The notes beneath the pieces are model-generated. The model ran no database searches and had not been told where the DNA came from. It worked only from the letters and a program-made list of their open reading frames with translations. A stretch of 64,000 nucleotides of DNA, taken from positions 58,156 through 122,155 of the forward strand of contig NZ_WNKZ01000007.1 of assembly GCF_009720835.1 (NCBI RefSeq), given 5' to 3'. Made by a program: the position numbers and the translations under genes. Below, in pieces: positions 25,377 to 35,656 of this stretch. Positions within the stretch are counted from its first letter, which is position 1; every line of letters begins with the position of its first letter. Source of the stretch: Pseudoduganella buxea. GTDB lineage: Bacteria; Pseudomonadota; Gammaproteobacteria; Burkholderiales; Burkholderiaceae_D.

Positions 25377-26315
25377 TCAGCCCAGCCCGCCAAACCGGTC
25401 ATGGAAAGCTTCATGCGCCAGCGGTGCGGCCGGGTCTTCGCGCCGCAGGGCGGCAACGATATGCTCCTCGGCCGCCACATATGAAAGCTTGTACAGCTCG
25501 CGCGCCAGCTCGAAGGCGGCGGCGCCGGGCCAGGGGTCGGGCAGCAGCTCGACGGGCAGTTGCGGGTCGTGCAGCTGGACGCGGCGGTAGGCGTGAATCA
25601 CCAGGGTGCGCACGATAAAGGCCTGTTCGGCCGGCAGCTGGTTCTGCTGCAATTGGCGCAGCAGCTCGCGCAAGGGCGCGAAGCGCTCGACGAAGCGCTC
25701 GTAGCCGCTCGCCACTTCCGATAAATCCCACCCCTCGGCCACCAGGTCGCCCAGCGGCTTGCCCTGCACGCCCGGCAGTTGCGCGGCCTGCACGACATAC
25801 ACTTTTCCCCGCAAGTCCAGGCGCCCCAGCAAATCGTCCAGCGCGGCCGCGTCGCCGGCCGGGTGTCCCGCGATACCGGGCGCGATCACGGCATAGCCCT
25901 CCCATACCAGCTCCTTGCGCAGCGCAGCCCGTTCCGTGGCCGTGAGGCCGTTCGCGCCCAGCAGGATGGTCCAGCTGCCGTCCCAGTGCACGCTGGGCGC
26001 CGCATACACGCGCCGGAACGCGCGCGTGAAGCGCTGCATCGCCTCAGGCGTGATGGCGTAATTGCTGCGCCGCCCGTCCCGCTGCGCGCCCAGCCAGCCT
26101 TCCTGCGCCAGCCGGAATACGGACGTGCGCAGCAGCCGGTCGTTGATGCCGAACGGCGCCGTCAGCTCGATCAGGCTGCCCAGCCACGCCAGCCCGCCGT
26201 GGGGCACGACGGCATCGCCGAAAATCGTCATCACCAGGGACTTGGAGCGGGGCGGGTCGAGCGTCAGGGACTGGTCGATCCAGTCGTTCAGGGTGGTGGG
26301 CGTGCGCATGGGCAT
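25377..26315 (-). CDS. paaX: Phenylacetic acid degradation repressor PaaX
   Basis: Transcriptional repressor of the phenylacetate operon that releases DNA on binding phenylacetyl-CoA. The 312 residues contain an N-terminal winged helix ([49 protein letters not shown] in outline, residues 26-75) with the GRRSNYAIT wing, followed by the PaaX-specific domain and C-terminal [17 protein letters not shown]. It is divergent from paaA across 131 bp. Two ATGs compete: 26315 and 26309. The second lies 6 nt downstream of a TACAAT box and may be the true leaderless start. Length matches the family. Confidence 0.95.
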   Translation of the reverse strand: MPMRTPTTLNDWIDQSLTLDPPRSKSLVMTIFGDAVVPHGGLAWLGSLIELTAPFGINDRLLRTSVFRLAQEGWLGAQRDGRRSNYAITPEAMQRFTRAFRRVYAAPSVHWDGSWTILLGANGLTATERAALRKELVWEGYAVIAPGIAGHPAGDAAALDDLLGRLDLRGKVYVVQAAQLPGVQGKPLGDLVAEGWDLSEVASGYERFVERFAPLRELLRQLQQNQLPAEQAFIVRTLVIHAYRRVQLHDPQLPVELLPDPWPGAAAFELARELYKLSYVAAEEHIVAALRREDPAAPLAHEAFHDRFGGLG

Positions 26316-26343
26316 ATTGTAAGCGGGCCAATCGCCCGCTCAA
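26316..26343 (-). promoter_or_regulatory. paaX promoter with palindromic spacer
   Basis: On the minus strand TTGAGC (26338-26343) and TACAAT (26316-26321) are 16 bp apart. The spacer holds a perfect inverted repeat, AGCGGGC (26322-26328) and GCCCGCT (26334-26340). A dimeric repressor, perhaps PaaX itself, bound here would block the promoter. The -10 box is 6 nt from the second ATG. Confidence 0.5.
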
Positions 26344-26379
26344 CAGGATACGGGAAAATAAAGTGACACAAAAAAACCG

Positions 26380-26416
26380 TAGTCAAAGCAGAATTCGTAT
26401 CGTATTATGTTTCGAA
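26380..26416 (+). promoter_or_regulatory. Putative promoter/operator of the paa operon
   Basis: TAGTCA (26380-26385), a 17-bp spacer and TATTAT (26403-26408) form a sigma70-like promoter. Two small palindromes, GAATTC (26391-26396) and TTCGAA (26411-26416), straddle the -10 box and are candidate PaaX contacts. The first gene starts at 26447 after CGAGGAGACAGC. Confidence 0.45.
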
Positions 26417-26446
26417 CGAGGAAGCGAACCCCGAGGAGACAGCATC

Positions 26447-27436
26447 ATGTATGCACAAATGGTGGAAACCGGCCTGAAGAATGTCCGCACGGCGGCCGAC
26501 ATGGGCGACGATGAGCGCGCCTTCCAGGACCGCATCGACGCCGGCATCAAGATCGAGGCGAAGGACTGGATGCCCGAGGCGTACCGCAAGACCCTGATCC
26601 GCCAGATTTCCCAGCACGCGCACTCCGAGATCGTCGGCCAGCTGCCCGAGGGAAACTGGGTCACGCGCGCGCCGACCTTGAAGCGCAAGTCCATCCTGCT
26701 GGCCAAGATCCAGGACGAAGCGGGCCATGGCCTGTACCTGTACAGTGCCGCCGAAACCCTGGGCGTCTCGCGTGACGAGCTGCTGGCCGCCCTCCACTCG
26801 GGCAAGGCCAAGTACTCCAGCATCTTCAATTACCCGACCCTGTCGTGGGCCGACATGGGGGCCATCGGCTGGCTGGTGGATGGCTCGGCCATCATCAACC
26901 AGATTCCCCTGTGCCGCTGCTCGTACGGGCCGTATGCCCGCGCCATGATCCGTGTCTGCAAGGAGGAATCCTTCCATGCGCGCCAGGGCTACGACATCAT
27001 GATGTCGCTGGCCAAGGGCACGCCGGAGCAGAAGGCGATGGCGCAGGATGCGCTGAACCGCTGGTGGTGGCCGTCGCTGATGATGTTCGGCCCGTCGGAC
27101 GCGGAATCGGTCAACAGCGCCCAGTCGACGCAGTGGCGCATCAAGCTGTTCTCGAACGACGAGCTGCGCCAGCGCATGGTCGACCAGACCGTGCCCCAGG
27201 CCGAGTACCTGGGCCTGACGATTCCCGATCCGGACCTGAAGTTCAACGAGGCCACCGGCCACTACGAATTCGGCGAGATCGACTGGAGCGAATTCCACAA
27301 TGTCCTGAAGGGCAACGGCCCGTGCAACCGCGAGCGCCTGCGCACGCGGGTCAAGGCCTGGGAAGACGGCCAGTGGTTCCGCGACGCGCTGGTCGCCCAC
27401 GCGGACAAGCATGTGAAAACCAAGGCCGCGGCCTGA
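26447..27436 (+). CDS. paaA: Phenylacetyl-CoA 1,2-epoxidase subunit PaaA
   Basis: Catalytic diiron subunit of the multicomponent oxygenase that converts phenylacetyl-CoA to its 1,2-epoxide. The 329-residue length fits. The diiron-binding helices contain the DExxH motif at 90-94 ([10 protein letters not shown]) and a second ExxxHxR-type helix in [15 protein letters not shown]. First gene of the operon; ATG 26447 follows GAGGAGACAGC. PaaA is supported by PaaC and receives electrons from PaaE. Upstream reading frame to 26363 is not credible because it covers the promoter. Confidence 0.97.
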   Translation: MYAQMVETGLKNVRTAADMGDDERAFQDRIDAGIKIEAKDWMPEAYRKTLIRQISQHAHSEIVGQLPEGNWVTRAPTLKRKSILLAKIQDEAGHGLYLYSAAETLGVSRDELLAALHSGKAKYSSIFNYPTLSWADMGAIGWLVDGSAIINQIPLCRCSYGPYARAMIRVCKEESFHARQGYDIMMSLAKGTPEQKAMAQDALNRWWWPSLMMFGPSDAESVNSAQSTQWRIKLFSNDELRQRMVDQTVPQAEYLGLTIPDPDLKFNEATGHYEFGEIDWSEFHNVLKGNGPCNRERLRTRVKAWEDGQWFRDALVAHADKHVKTKAAA

Positions 27437-27446
27437 GGAGACAACG

Positions 27447-27731
27447 ATGAGCAAGGAATGGCCCCTGTGGGAAGTATTCATCCGCAGCCAGCACGGCCTG
27501 GCCCACAAGCACGTGGGCAGCCTGCATGCGCCGGATGCGGAAATGGCGATCAATAACGCCCGCGACGTCTACACCCGTCGCAATGAAGGCGTGTCGATCT
27601 GGGTGGTGCGCGCGGCCGACATCGTCGCCAGCAGCCCGGCCGACAAGGGTGCCCTGTTCGAGCCGGCCAACAGCAAGGTCTATCGCCACCCCACCTTCTT
27701 CCCGATGCCGGAAGAAGTGAAGAACCTGTAG
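27447..27731 (+). CDS. paaB: Phenylacetyl-CoA epoxidase subunit PaaB
   Basis: Small subunit of the epoxidase complex, 94 residues, the usual length. The conserved N-terminus WPLWEVFIRSQHGLAHKHVGSLHA and the central ARDVYTRRNEGVSIWVV are clear. It lies 10 nt after paaA with the ribosome binding site GAGGAGACAACG. PaaB bridges the PaaAC heterodimers; it has no catalytic residues. Confidence 0.97.
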   Translation: MSKEWPLWEVFIRSQHGLAHKHVGSLHAPDAEMAINNARDVYTRRNEGVSIWVVRAADIVASSPADKGALFEPANSKVYRHPTFFPMPEEVKNL

Positions 27732-27745
27732 TCGAAGGAATGCGC

Positions 27746-28498
27746 ATGGACGCCAAGACCAACTACCTGCTGCGCCTGGGCGACAACGCCCTGGTGCTGA
27801 GCCAGCGCCTGTCGGAGCTGTGCGGCAAGGGCCCCGCGCTGGAAGAAGACATGGCGCTGACGAACGTGGCGCTGGACCTGCTGGGCCAGGCGCGCATGTG
27901 GCTGACCTATGCGGGCGAGCTGGAAGGCCGGGGGCGCGACGAGGATGCTCTGGCCTACCGCCGCGATGCCCATGACTTCACCAACGTGCTGCTGGTGGAG
28001 CAGCCGAACGGGAACTATGCCGACACCCTGATGCGGCAGTTCTACTTCGATACCTGGCACTACTTCCTGATCGGCGCGCTGACCAAGTCCAGCGACGAGC
28101 GCATTGCCGGCATCGCGGAAAAGTCGCTGAAGGAGGTGACATATCACCTGCGCCGCAGCGGCGACCTGGTCGTCCGCCTGGGCGACGGCACCGACATCAG
28201 CCACCGCTACGCGCAGACGGCCGCCGATGAACTGTGGATGTACAGCGGTGAAGTGTTCAACTACGACGCCGTCGACGACGCGATGGTCGCAGCGGGCATC
28301 GCGCCGCCTGCCGCCCACCTGCGGCAGCAATGGCTGGACCACGTGGCCGACATCTTCGCCGAAGCGACGTTGACGATGCCGCCTGCCGACGCCTGGATGC
28401 AGAAAGGCGGCAAGCAGGGACGCCACAGCGAACACCTGGGCTACCTGCTGGCCGAGATGCAGTTCCTGCAGCGTGCCTACCCCGGCGCCGAGTGGTGA
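27746..28498 (+). CDS. paaC: Phenylacetyl-CoA epoxidase subunit PaaC
   Basis: Structural ferritin-like subunit of the epoxidase, 250 residues. Conserved segments are YLLRLGDNALVLSQRLSELCGKGP, NVALDLLGQARMWLTYAGE and TWHYFLIGALTKSSDERIAGIAEKSLKEVTYHLRRS. It pairs with PaaA and lacks a full diiron site. ATG 27746 is preferred over ATG 27740 because AAGGAA overlaps the first ATG but sits 6 nt before the second. Next gene paaD starts 1 nt after its stop. Confidence 0.96.
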   Translation: MDAKTNYLLRLGDNALVLSQRLSELCGKGPALEEDMALTNVALDLLGQARMWLTYAGELEGRGRDEDALAYRRDAHDFTNVLLVEQPNGNYADTLMRQFYFDTWHYFLIGALTKSSDERIAGIAEKSLKEVTYHLRRSGDLVVRLGDGTDISHRYAQTAADELWMYSGEVFNYDAVDDAMVAAGIAPPAAHLRQQWLDHVADIFAEATLTMPPADAWMQKGGKQGRHSEHLGYLLAEMQFLQRAYPGAEW

Positions 28499-28499
28499 C

Positions 28500-29063
28500 A
28501 TGCAGGCCGCCGCGCAGCTGAGGGAAGAGCAGGTCTGGACCTGGCTGGCGGCCGTGCCGGACCCGGAGATTCCCGTGATCTCCGTGGTCGACCTGGGCAT
28601 CGTGCGCGCCGTGCAGGTTACCGGCGACGATGCCGTCAGCGTGACGATCACGCCCACATATTCCGGCTGCCCCGCCATGCAGGTGATCGAGGATGCCGTG
28701 CGCGACGCGCTGCACCAGCGAGGCATTGGTCACGTCGATATCGTCACCCGGCTGTCGCCCGCATGGACGACGGACTGGATGAGCGAGGAGGGCAAGGTCA
28801 AGCTGAAGGACTACGGCATCGCTCCACCGTCGCAGCAGGCCAGCGACTTGCAGGTCATCGACACCAGTGGGCTGAAAAGCGGGCTGAAGAGCGGCCTGGC
28901 CGGCGCCGTGTCGCGCCGCGCCGTGCCGCCGCCCGTCGTCGCCTGCCCCCACTGCGGTTCGACCCACACGCAACTGACCAGCCAATTCGGCTCAACGCCG
29001 TGCAAGGCCCTGTACAAGTGCCTGGACTGCCGCGAGCCTTTCGATTACTTCAAGTGCCACTGA
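28500..29063 (+). CDS. paaD: Phenylacetyl-CoA epoxidase assembly subunit PaaD
   Basis: 187 residues. The N-terminal 90 residues are a MIP18/DUF59-type domain (PDPEIPVISVVDLGIVR, TPTYSGCPAM) associated with iron-sulfur or metal-centre assembly, so PaaD is thought to mature the epoxidase. The C-terminus carries a zinc-ribbon-like pair, CPHCGS at about residue 151 and CLDC near residue 176, ending in CH. Between them a low-complexity linker, SGLKSGLKSGLAG, shows a short internal repeat. The ATG at 28500 is separated from the paaC stop by a single base. Confidence 0.94.
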   Translation: MQAAAQLREEQVWTWLAAVPDPEIPVISVVDLGIVRAVQVTGDDAVSVTITPTYSGCPAMQVIEDAVRDALHQRGIGHVDIVTRLSPAWTTDWMSEEGKVKLKDYGIAPPSQQASDLQVIDTSGLKSGLKSGLAGAVSRRAVPPPVVACPHCGSTHTQLTSQFGSTPCKALYKCLDCREPFDYFKCH

Positions 29064-29067
29064 CACC

Positions 29068-30150
29068 ATGAGCAAATTCCACCCGCTGCCCGTTTCGAAA
29101 GTGCAAAGGGAAACGCGCGACTGCATCGCCGTCACGTTCGACGTGCCGCCCGAGTTGCGCGACAGCTTCCAGTACCAGCAGGGCCAGCACCTGACCTTGC
29201 GTGCCCTCGTCAACGACGAAGACCTGCGCCGCTCCTACTCGATCTGCTCGGCCGTGCAGGACGGCACGCTGCGCGTGGCCATCAAGCGCACCCAGGGCGG
29301 CGCCTTCTCCACGTGGGCGAACGAGACGCTGCAGCCAGGCGCCGTCATCGAAGTGATGCCGCCCATGGGCCACTTCAACGTGCCGCTGGACGCCGCCAGC
29401 CGCAGGAACTACCTGGCCTTCGCCGCCGGCAGCGGCATCACGCCGATCCTGTCGATCGTCAAGACCACCTTGCTGGCCGAGCCGCACAGCCGCTTCACGC
29501 TGTTCTACGGGAACCGCGCTTCCTCGTCCGTCATCTTCAAGAACGAATTGATGGAGCTGAAGGATATTTATATGGAGCGGCTCAACATCGTCTACGTGAT
29601 GAGCCGCGAGCAGCAGGACATCGAACTCTTCAACGGCCGCATCACGAAGGAAAAGACGCGGCAATTCCTGCAGCACTGGATCGATATCGCCGACTACGAC
29701 ACGGCCTTCATCTGCGGCCCGGAAGACATGATGCACGGCGTCTCCGAAGCGCTGCAGGAAGGGGGCATGCCGAAGGCGGCCATCAAGGTCGAGCTGTTCG
29801 CCGCGTCGATCCCGAAGCACCAGCACAAGCCACGCGCCCAGCTGGACCTCGATGCGGCGCACCAGCTGACGGAAGTGACGGTGATCCAGGACGGCAATGC
29901 CGCCACCTTCACGATGGAGAAGGACAAGGAATCGATCCTGGACGCGGGCCTGCGCGCCGGCCTGGAAATGCGCTACTCGTGCAAGGGTGGCGTGTGCTCG
30001 ACGTGCCGCTGCAAGGTCGTCGAGGGCAAGGTAGACATGGACGTCAACTACGCGCTGGAAGACTACGAGATCGCGCGCGGCTTCGTGCTCAGTTGCCAGA
30101 GCTTCCCGGCCACCGACAAGGTGATCGTCGATTTCGACCAGGCCGAGTAA
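29068..30150 (+). CDS. paaE: Phenylacetyl-CoA epoxidase reductase subunit PaaE
   Basis: NADPH-dependent flavin/iron-sulfur reductase that supplies electrons to PaaA. The 360 residues comprise an FAD-binding domain (RRSYSICSAV, near residue 54), an NAD(P)-binding domain (AAGSGITPILSIVKTTL) and a C-terminal plant-type [2Fe-2S] ferredoxin domain with ligands Cys305, Cys310, Cys313 and Cys343 (YSCKGGVCSTC ... LSCQ). Starts 4 nt after paaD. Followed by a 55-nt gap before paaG, with no terminator visible. Confidence 0.97.
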   Translation: MSKFHPLPVSKVQRETRDCIAVTFDVPPELRDSFQYQQGQHLTLRALVNDEDLRRSYSICSAVQDGTLRVAIKRTQGGAFSTWANETLQPGAVIEVMPPMGHFNVPLDAASRRNYLAFAAGSGITPILSIVKTTLLAEPHSRFTLFYGNRASSSVIFKNELMELKDIYMERLNIVYVMSREQQDIELFNGRITKEKTRQFLQHWIDIADYDTAFICGPEDMMHGVSEALQEGGMPKAAIKVELFAASIPKHQHKPRAQLDLDAAHQLTEVTVIQDGNAATFTMEKDKESILDAGLRAGLEMRYSCKGGVCSTCRCKVVEGKVDMDVNYALEDYEIARGFVLSCQSFPATDKVIVDFDQAE

Positions 30151-30205
30151 TCGATTACTGAGCAAATACGCAGCAAAGCACGGCGCAAATACGGAGGAGA
30201 CAACG

Positions 30206-31015
30206 ATGACCGAACAAAAAACCTACGACAACATCCTGTTCACCATCAAGGAAGGCATCGCCCAGCTGACCTTGAACCGGCCCGATAAGCTGAACAGCTT
30301 CACGCAGGCGATGCACCTGGAAGTGCGCGACGCCTTCGAGCGGCTGCGCGCGGACCAATCCGTGCGCGTGCTGCTGCTGACGGGGGCCGGCCGCGGCTTC
30401 TGTGCCGGCCAGGATCTGTCGGACCGCGCCGTCGAACCGGGCAGCGGTGCCAAGCGCCCCGACCTGGGCGACTCCGTCGAGCGCTTCTATGCACCGCTGG
30501 TCATGGCCATCAAGGATTTGCCGATGCCCGTCATCTGCGCCGTCAACGGCGTGGCCGCCGGCGCCGGCGCCAACCTGGCGCTGGCCTGCGACATCGTGCT
30601 TGCGGCCAAATCGGCCTCGTTCATCGAAGCCTTCTGCAAGCTGGGCCTGATCCCCGACACGGGCGGCACCTGGCACCTGCCCCGCCTGATCGGCCATGCC
30701 CGCGCCATGGGCCTGGCCCTGCTGGGCGAAAAGCTGACGGCCGACCGCGCCGAGCAGTGGGGCCTGATCTGGAAGGCGCTGCCGGACGAGACGCTGATGA
30801 CGGAAGCGCTGGCGATGGCCGAGCACTTCGCCTGCGCGCCCACCAAGGGCCTGGCGTTCACCAAGCGGGCGATCCAGCTCAGCTACGCCAACAGCCTGCC
30901 CGAGCAGCTCAAGCTGGAAGGGGAGATGATGCGCGAGCTGGGTTACAGCCACGACTACCGCGAAGGCGTGGACGCCTTCATCAACAAACGCACACCGCAC
31001 TTCAAGGGGGAATGA
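30206..31015 (+). CDS. paaG: 2-(1,2-epoxy-1,2-dihydrophenyl)acetyl-CoA isomerase PaaG
   Basis: Crotonase-fold enzyme of 269 residues that converts the ring epoxide to the seven-membered oxepin-CoA. It matches PaaG rather than PaaF: oxyanion-hole segments GAGRGFCAGQDLSDR and NGVAAGAGANLAL, and the catalytic Asp in KLGLIPDTGGTW, where hydratases have Glu. Own ribosome binding site GGAGGAGACAACG. Its TGA overlaps the ATGATG of paaH. Confidence 0.95.
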   Translation: MTEQKTYDNILFTIKEGIAQLTLNRPDKLNSFTQAMHLEVRDAFERLRADQSVRVLLLTGAGRGFCAGQDLSDRAVEPGSGAKRPDLGDSVERFYAPLVMAIKDLPMPVICAVNGVAAGAGANLALACDIVLAAKSASFIEAFCKLGLIPDTGGTWHLPRLIGHARAMGLALLGEKLTADRAEQWGLIWKALPDETLMTEALAMAEHFACAPTKGLAFTKRAIQLSYANSLPEQLKLEGEMMRELGYSHDYREGVDAFINKRTPHFKGE

Positions 31016-32583
31016 TGGCCGCGCTCCAGCCAGGCAGTATCGTCGCCGTCATCGGCAGCGGCGCAATGGGTTCCGGCATCGCCCAGGTGGCGGCCGCCGC
31101 CGGTCATACCGTCAAGCTGTACGACACGCGTCCGGATGCGGTGGCGATCGCGCTGGCCGGCATCGGCAATATCTACAGCAAGCTGGCCGACAAGGGCAAG
31201 ATGACGGGCGCCGAAGCGGCGGCGGCGCGTGCCCGCGTGCATTCCGTGGCCAGCCTGGCAGACGTTGCCGATGCGGCGCTGGTAGTGGAAGCCGTCGTCG
31301 AGGACCTCGACGTCAAGCGCGGCCTGTTCGCCGAGCTGGAAGGCATCGTCGCCCACGATGCGATCCTGGCCACCAACACGTCGTCGATTTCCGTCACGGC
31401 CATCGGCGCCAAGCTGCACCGCCCGGAACGGCTGGTTGGCATGCACTTCTTCAATCCCGTGCCGCTGATGCAGCTGGTGGAAGTGATCAGCGGCGTGGCC
31501 ACCGAAGCGGCCGTCGCGCAGACCGTCTACGACACGGCGGCGAGCTGGGGCAAGAGCCCCGTGCACGCCAAGTCGACCCCCGGCTTCATCGTCAATCGCG
31601 TGGCGCGCCCGTTCTACGCCGAAGCGTGGCGCCTGCTGCAGGAACAGGCCGCCGATGCGCCCACCATCGACGTCGTGCTGCGCGAGGCGGGCGGTTTCCG
31701 CATGGGCCCCTTCGAGCTGATGGACCTGATCGGCCATGACGTCAATTATTCCGTCACGCGCTCCGTGTTCGATGCGTACTACGGCGATCCGCGCTTCACG
31801 CCGTCCGTGCTGCAGCAGGAACTGGTCAATGCCGGCTACCTGGGCCGCAAGACGGGCCGGGGCCTGTACCCATACGGAACCGACCACACGCCGCAGCCGG
31901 TGGCTACCGAGGCGGCCCAGCCACGGCCGGATTACGTCGGCCACAGCCTGGAAGCGGGCGCTGACGGCCGGCTGACGGCTGCCATGCTGGCCCGCTTCAA
32001 GGCCCAGGGTATCGACGTCCACACCCGTAATTCCACCGAAGGCCACCAGCACCGCGAGGCGCCGGCCTTCCATTGCAACGGCGCGGCCATCTACCTGACG
32101 GACGGGCGCACCGCCACGGCGCGCGCGCGCGACAACAGCCACGCCGATACCGTGCTGTTCGACCTGGTGCTGGACGCGGCCGGTGCGACCCGCATCGCCG
32201 TGGCCTGCGCCGACCAGTGCAGCCCGGCCGCCTTCCACGCCGCCGTCGGCCTGTTCCAGTCGGCCGGCTTCGCCGTCACGCGGCTCGATGACGTGCCCGG
32301 CCTAGCCGTGATGCGCACCGTCGCGATGCTGGCCAACGAGGCGGCCGATGCCGTCCACCAGGGTGTGTGCAGCGCCATTGCCGCCGACACGGCCATGCAG
32401 AAGGGCGTCAATTATCCGCGCGGGCCGCTGGCATGGGCCGATGCCGTCGGTGTCGACCATGTCGTCACGGTGCTGGAAAACCTGGCCGCCAGCTATGGCG
32501 AAGACCGTTACCGCGTGTCGCCGCTGCTGCGCCGCCGCCAGGCGGCGGGCACCGCCATCCACGCAGGAGTGCTGCATGCCTGA
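31015..32583 (+). CDS. paaH: 3-hydroxyacyl-CoA dehydrogenase PaaH
   Basis: NAD-dependent dehydrogenase oxidising 3-hydroxyadipyl-CoA in lower phenylacetate breakdown. 522 residues: a Rossmann domain with VIGSGAMGSGIAQVAAAAGH, the catalytic His in VGMHFFNPVPLMQLVEV, the 3HCDH C-terminal domain (KSTPGFIVNRVARPFYAEA) and a second copy of that domain near the end (LAVMRTVAMLANEAADAV). This two-domain tail is typical of PaaH/PaaC-type enzymes. ATGATG at 31012 offers two starts; the second keeps better spacing from AAGGGGG. Overlaps paaI by 8 nt. Confidence 0.95.
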   Translation: MAALQPGSIVAVIGSGAMGSGIAQVAAAAGHTVKLYDTRPDAVAIALAGIGNIYSKLADKGKMTGAEAAAARARVHSVASLADVADAALVVEAVVEDLDVKRGLFAELEGIVAHDAILATNTSSISVTAIGAKLHRPERLVGMHFFNPVPLMQLVEVISGVATEAAVAQTVYDTAASWGKSPVHAKSTPGFIVNRVARPFYAEAWRLLQEQAADAPTIDVVLREAGGFRMGPFELMDLIGHDVNYSVTRSVFDAYYGDPRFTPSVLQQELVNAGYLGRKTGRGLYPYGTDHTPQPVATEAAQPRPDYVGHSLEAGADGRLTAAMLARFKAQGIDVHTRNSTEGHQHREAPAFHCNGAAIYLTDGRTATARARDNSHADTVLFDLVLDAAGATRIAVACADQCSPAAFHAAVGLFQSAGFAVTRLDDVPGLAVMRTVAMLANEAADAVHQGVCSAIAADTAMQKGVNYPRGPLAWADAVGVDHVVTVLENLAASYGEDRYRVSPLLRRRQAAGTAIHAGVLHA

Positions 32584-33046
32584 TACGCGCACAAACACGG
32601 GCACAAACGCGGCGGTGGACGCGCAGGCGCTGGCCGAAGCGGCCGGCGCGGCCATGTTCGAACGCGACCCCGCCAGCCGGGGCCTGGGCATGAGCCTGGA
32701 CGACATCCGCCCCGGCTACGCCCGCATGTCGATGGCGATCCGCCCGGACATGCTCAATGGCCACGGCAGCTGCCACGGCGGCTTCATCTTCACCCTGGCC
32801 GACAGCGCCTTTGCCTTCGCCTGCAACAGCCATAACCTCGTCACCGTGGGCGCCGCTTGCACCATCGACTACCTGGCGCCGGGCCGGCCAGGGGACGTAC
32901 TGACGGCCGAAGCCATCGAGCGCACGCTGGCCGGCCGCACCGGCATCTACGACGTGGACGTGCGCAACGAGGAAGGCCGCGTCATCGCTACGTTCCGGGG
33001 CAAATCGCACCGCATCGGTGGCGATGTGGTACCCGCCCACGCCTAG
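32576..33046 (+). CDS. paaI: Hydroxyphenylacetyl-CoA thioesterase PaaI
   Basis: Hot-dog fold thioesterase of 156 residues that rescues CoA from dead-end ring-hydroxylated or misprocessed intermediates. The active-site helix region NGHGSCHGGFIFTLADSAFAFACNS (about residues 60-84) carries the conserved Asp of the PaaI family, followed by DYLAPGRPGD. Ribosome binding site GCAGGAG is inside paaH, and the gene overlaps the paaH end by 8 nt, so translation is probably coupled. Confidence 0.95.
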   Translation: MPDTRTNTGTNAAVDAQALAEAAGAAMFERDPASRGLGMSLDDIRPGYARMSMAIRPDMLNGHGSCHGGFIFTLADSAFAFACNSHNLVTVGAACTIDYLAPGRPGDVLTAEAIERTLAGRTGIYDVDVRNEEGRVIATFRGKSHRIGGDVVPAHA

Positions 33047-33080
33047 GTTTCACCAAGTTTCATTCACAGGGGAGACACCC

Positions 33081-34403
33081 ATGGTCCAACGCATTCCCGC
33101 TTCGGCGGACCTGGAACCGATCGAGCGTGCCAGCCGCGACGAACTGCAGGCCTTGCAGCTGCAGCGCCTGAAGCAGTCGCTGCGCCATGCCTACGACAAC
33201 GTGGCGCACTATCGCGCCGCCTTCGATGCCAAGGGCGTCCATCCGGAAGACCTGAAAACCCTGGCGGACCTGTCGAAGTTCCCGTTCTCGGACAAGAAGA
33301 CCCTGCGCGACAACTACCCCTTCGGCCTGTTCGCCGTGCCGCGCGAGAAGGTGGTGCGCATCCACGCTTCCAGCGGTACCACGGGCAAGGCCACGGTGGT
33401 GGGCTACACGCAGAACGATATCGACATGTGGGCCGACATGGTGGCCCGCTCGATCCGCGCCGCTGGCGGCCGGGCCGGCGACATGGTGCACGTCTCCTAT
33501 GGCTATGGCCTGTTCACGGGCGGCCTGGGTGCGCACTACGGCGCCGAACGGCTGGGCTGCACGGTGGTGCCCATGTCGGGCGGGCAGACGGAAAAGCAGG
33601 TCCAGCTGATCCAGGACTTCAAGCCCGCCATCATCATGGTCACGCCGTCGTACATGCTCAACATCATCGAGGAATTCCAGCGCCAGGGCCTGGATCCGGC
33701 TGCGTCGTCGCTGCAGGTCGGCATTTTCGGTGCGGAGCCGTGGACGGACGCCATGCGCCGCGAAATCGAGGTGCGGGCCGGCATCGATGCCGTCGATATC
33801 TACGGCCTGTCCGAAGTGATCGGCCCGGGCGTGGCCAGCGAATGCATCGAGAGCAAGGACGGCCCCGTCATCTGGGAAGACCATTTTTATCCGGAGATTA
33901 TCGACCCCGAAACGGGCGAGGTGCTGCCGGACGGTTCGGAGGGCGAACTGGTCTTCACGTCGCTGACGAAGGAAGCCATGCCCGTGATCCGCTACCGCAC
34001 CAGGGACCTGACCCGCCTGTTGCCGCCGACCTCGCGGACGATGCGCCGCATGGGCAAGATCACGGGCCGCTCGGACGATATGCTGATCATCCGGGGCGTC
34101 AACGTGTTCCCCACCCAGATCGAGGAACTGATCCTGAAGATGCCGAAGCTGGCACCGCAGTACCAGCTGGTCGTCACGCGCGACGGTCACCTCGACAAGC
34201 TCGACGTCGTGGCCGAGCTGCGCCCCGAAGCGACGGTTTCGCTGACCGTCGGCGAGGTGGAGAGCCTGGCGCGCGAGCTGGAACACCATATCAAGACCCA
34301 TGTCGGCGTCACCACCCGCGTGCGGCTGCTGGCCGCCGACAGCATCGAACGCACCGCCACGGGCAAGGCCCGGCGCGTGCTGGACCAACGCCCACGCGGC
34401 TGA
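33081..34403 (+). CDS. paaK: Phenylacetate-CoA ligase PaaK
   Basis: ATP-dependent ligase that activates phenylacetate, the entry step of the pathway. 440 residues, standard length. The phosphate-binding loop is SSGTTGKATVVGY (about residues 96-108), with the adenylate-forming motifs YGLSEVIGPG and YRTRDLTRL and the C-terminal GKARRVLD that contains the catalytic Lys region. ATG 33081 follows CAGGGGAGACACCC. The product phenylacetyl-CoA is also expected to be the inducer that relieves PaaX. Confidence 0.97.
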   Translation: MVQRIPASADLEPIERASRDELQALQLQRLKQSLRHAYDNVAHYRAAFDAKGVHPEDLKTLADLSKFPFSDKKTLRDNYPFGLFAVPREKVVRIHASSGTTGKATVVGYTQNDIDMWADMVARSIRAAGGRAGDMVHVSYGYGLFTGGLGAHYGAERLGCTVVPMSGGQTEKQVQLIQDFKPAIIMVTPSYMLNIIEEFQRQGLDPAASSLQVGIFGAEPWTDAMRREIEVRAGIDAVDIYGLSEVIGPGVASECIESKDGPVIWEDHFYPEIIDPETGEVLPDGSEGELVFTSLTKEAMPVIRYRTRDLTRLLPPTSRTMRRMGKITGRSDDMLIIRGVNVFPTQIEELILKMPKLAPQYQLVVTRDGHLDKLDVVAELRPEATVSLTVGEVESLARELEHHIKTHVGVTTRVRLLAADSIERTATGKARRVLDQRPRG

Positions 34404-34434
34404 GAAATCAGCTTTGAAGACAACCGAGGAAACC

Positions 34435-35640
<1,206 letters not shown>

Positions 35641-35656
35641 ACGAAAGGCGCCGGAT

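Noticed and set aside
30206..31015. Annotation of the crotonase gene as paaF
   Set aside because: The segment KLGLIPDTGGTW with catalytic Asp and the NGVAAGAGANLAL region match PaaG isomerase rather than the hydratase.
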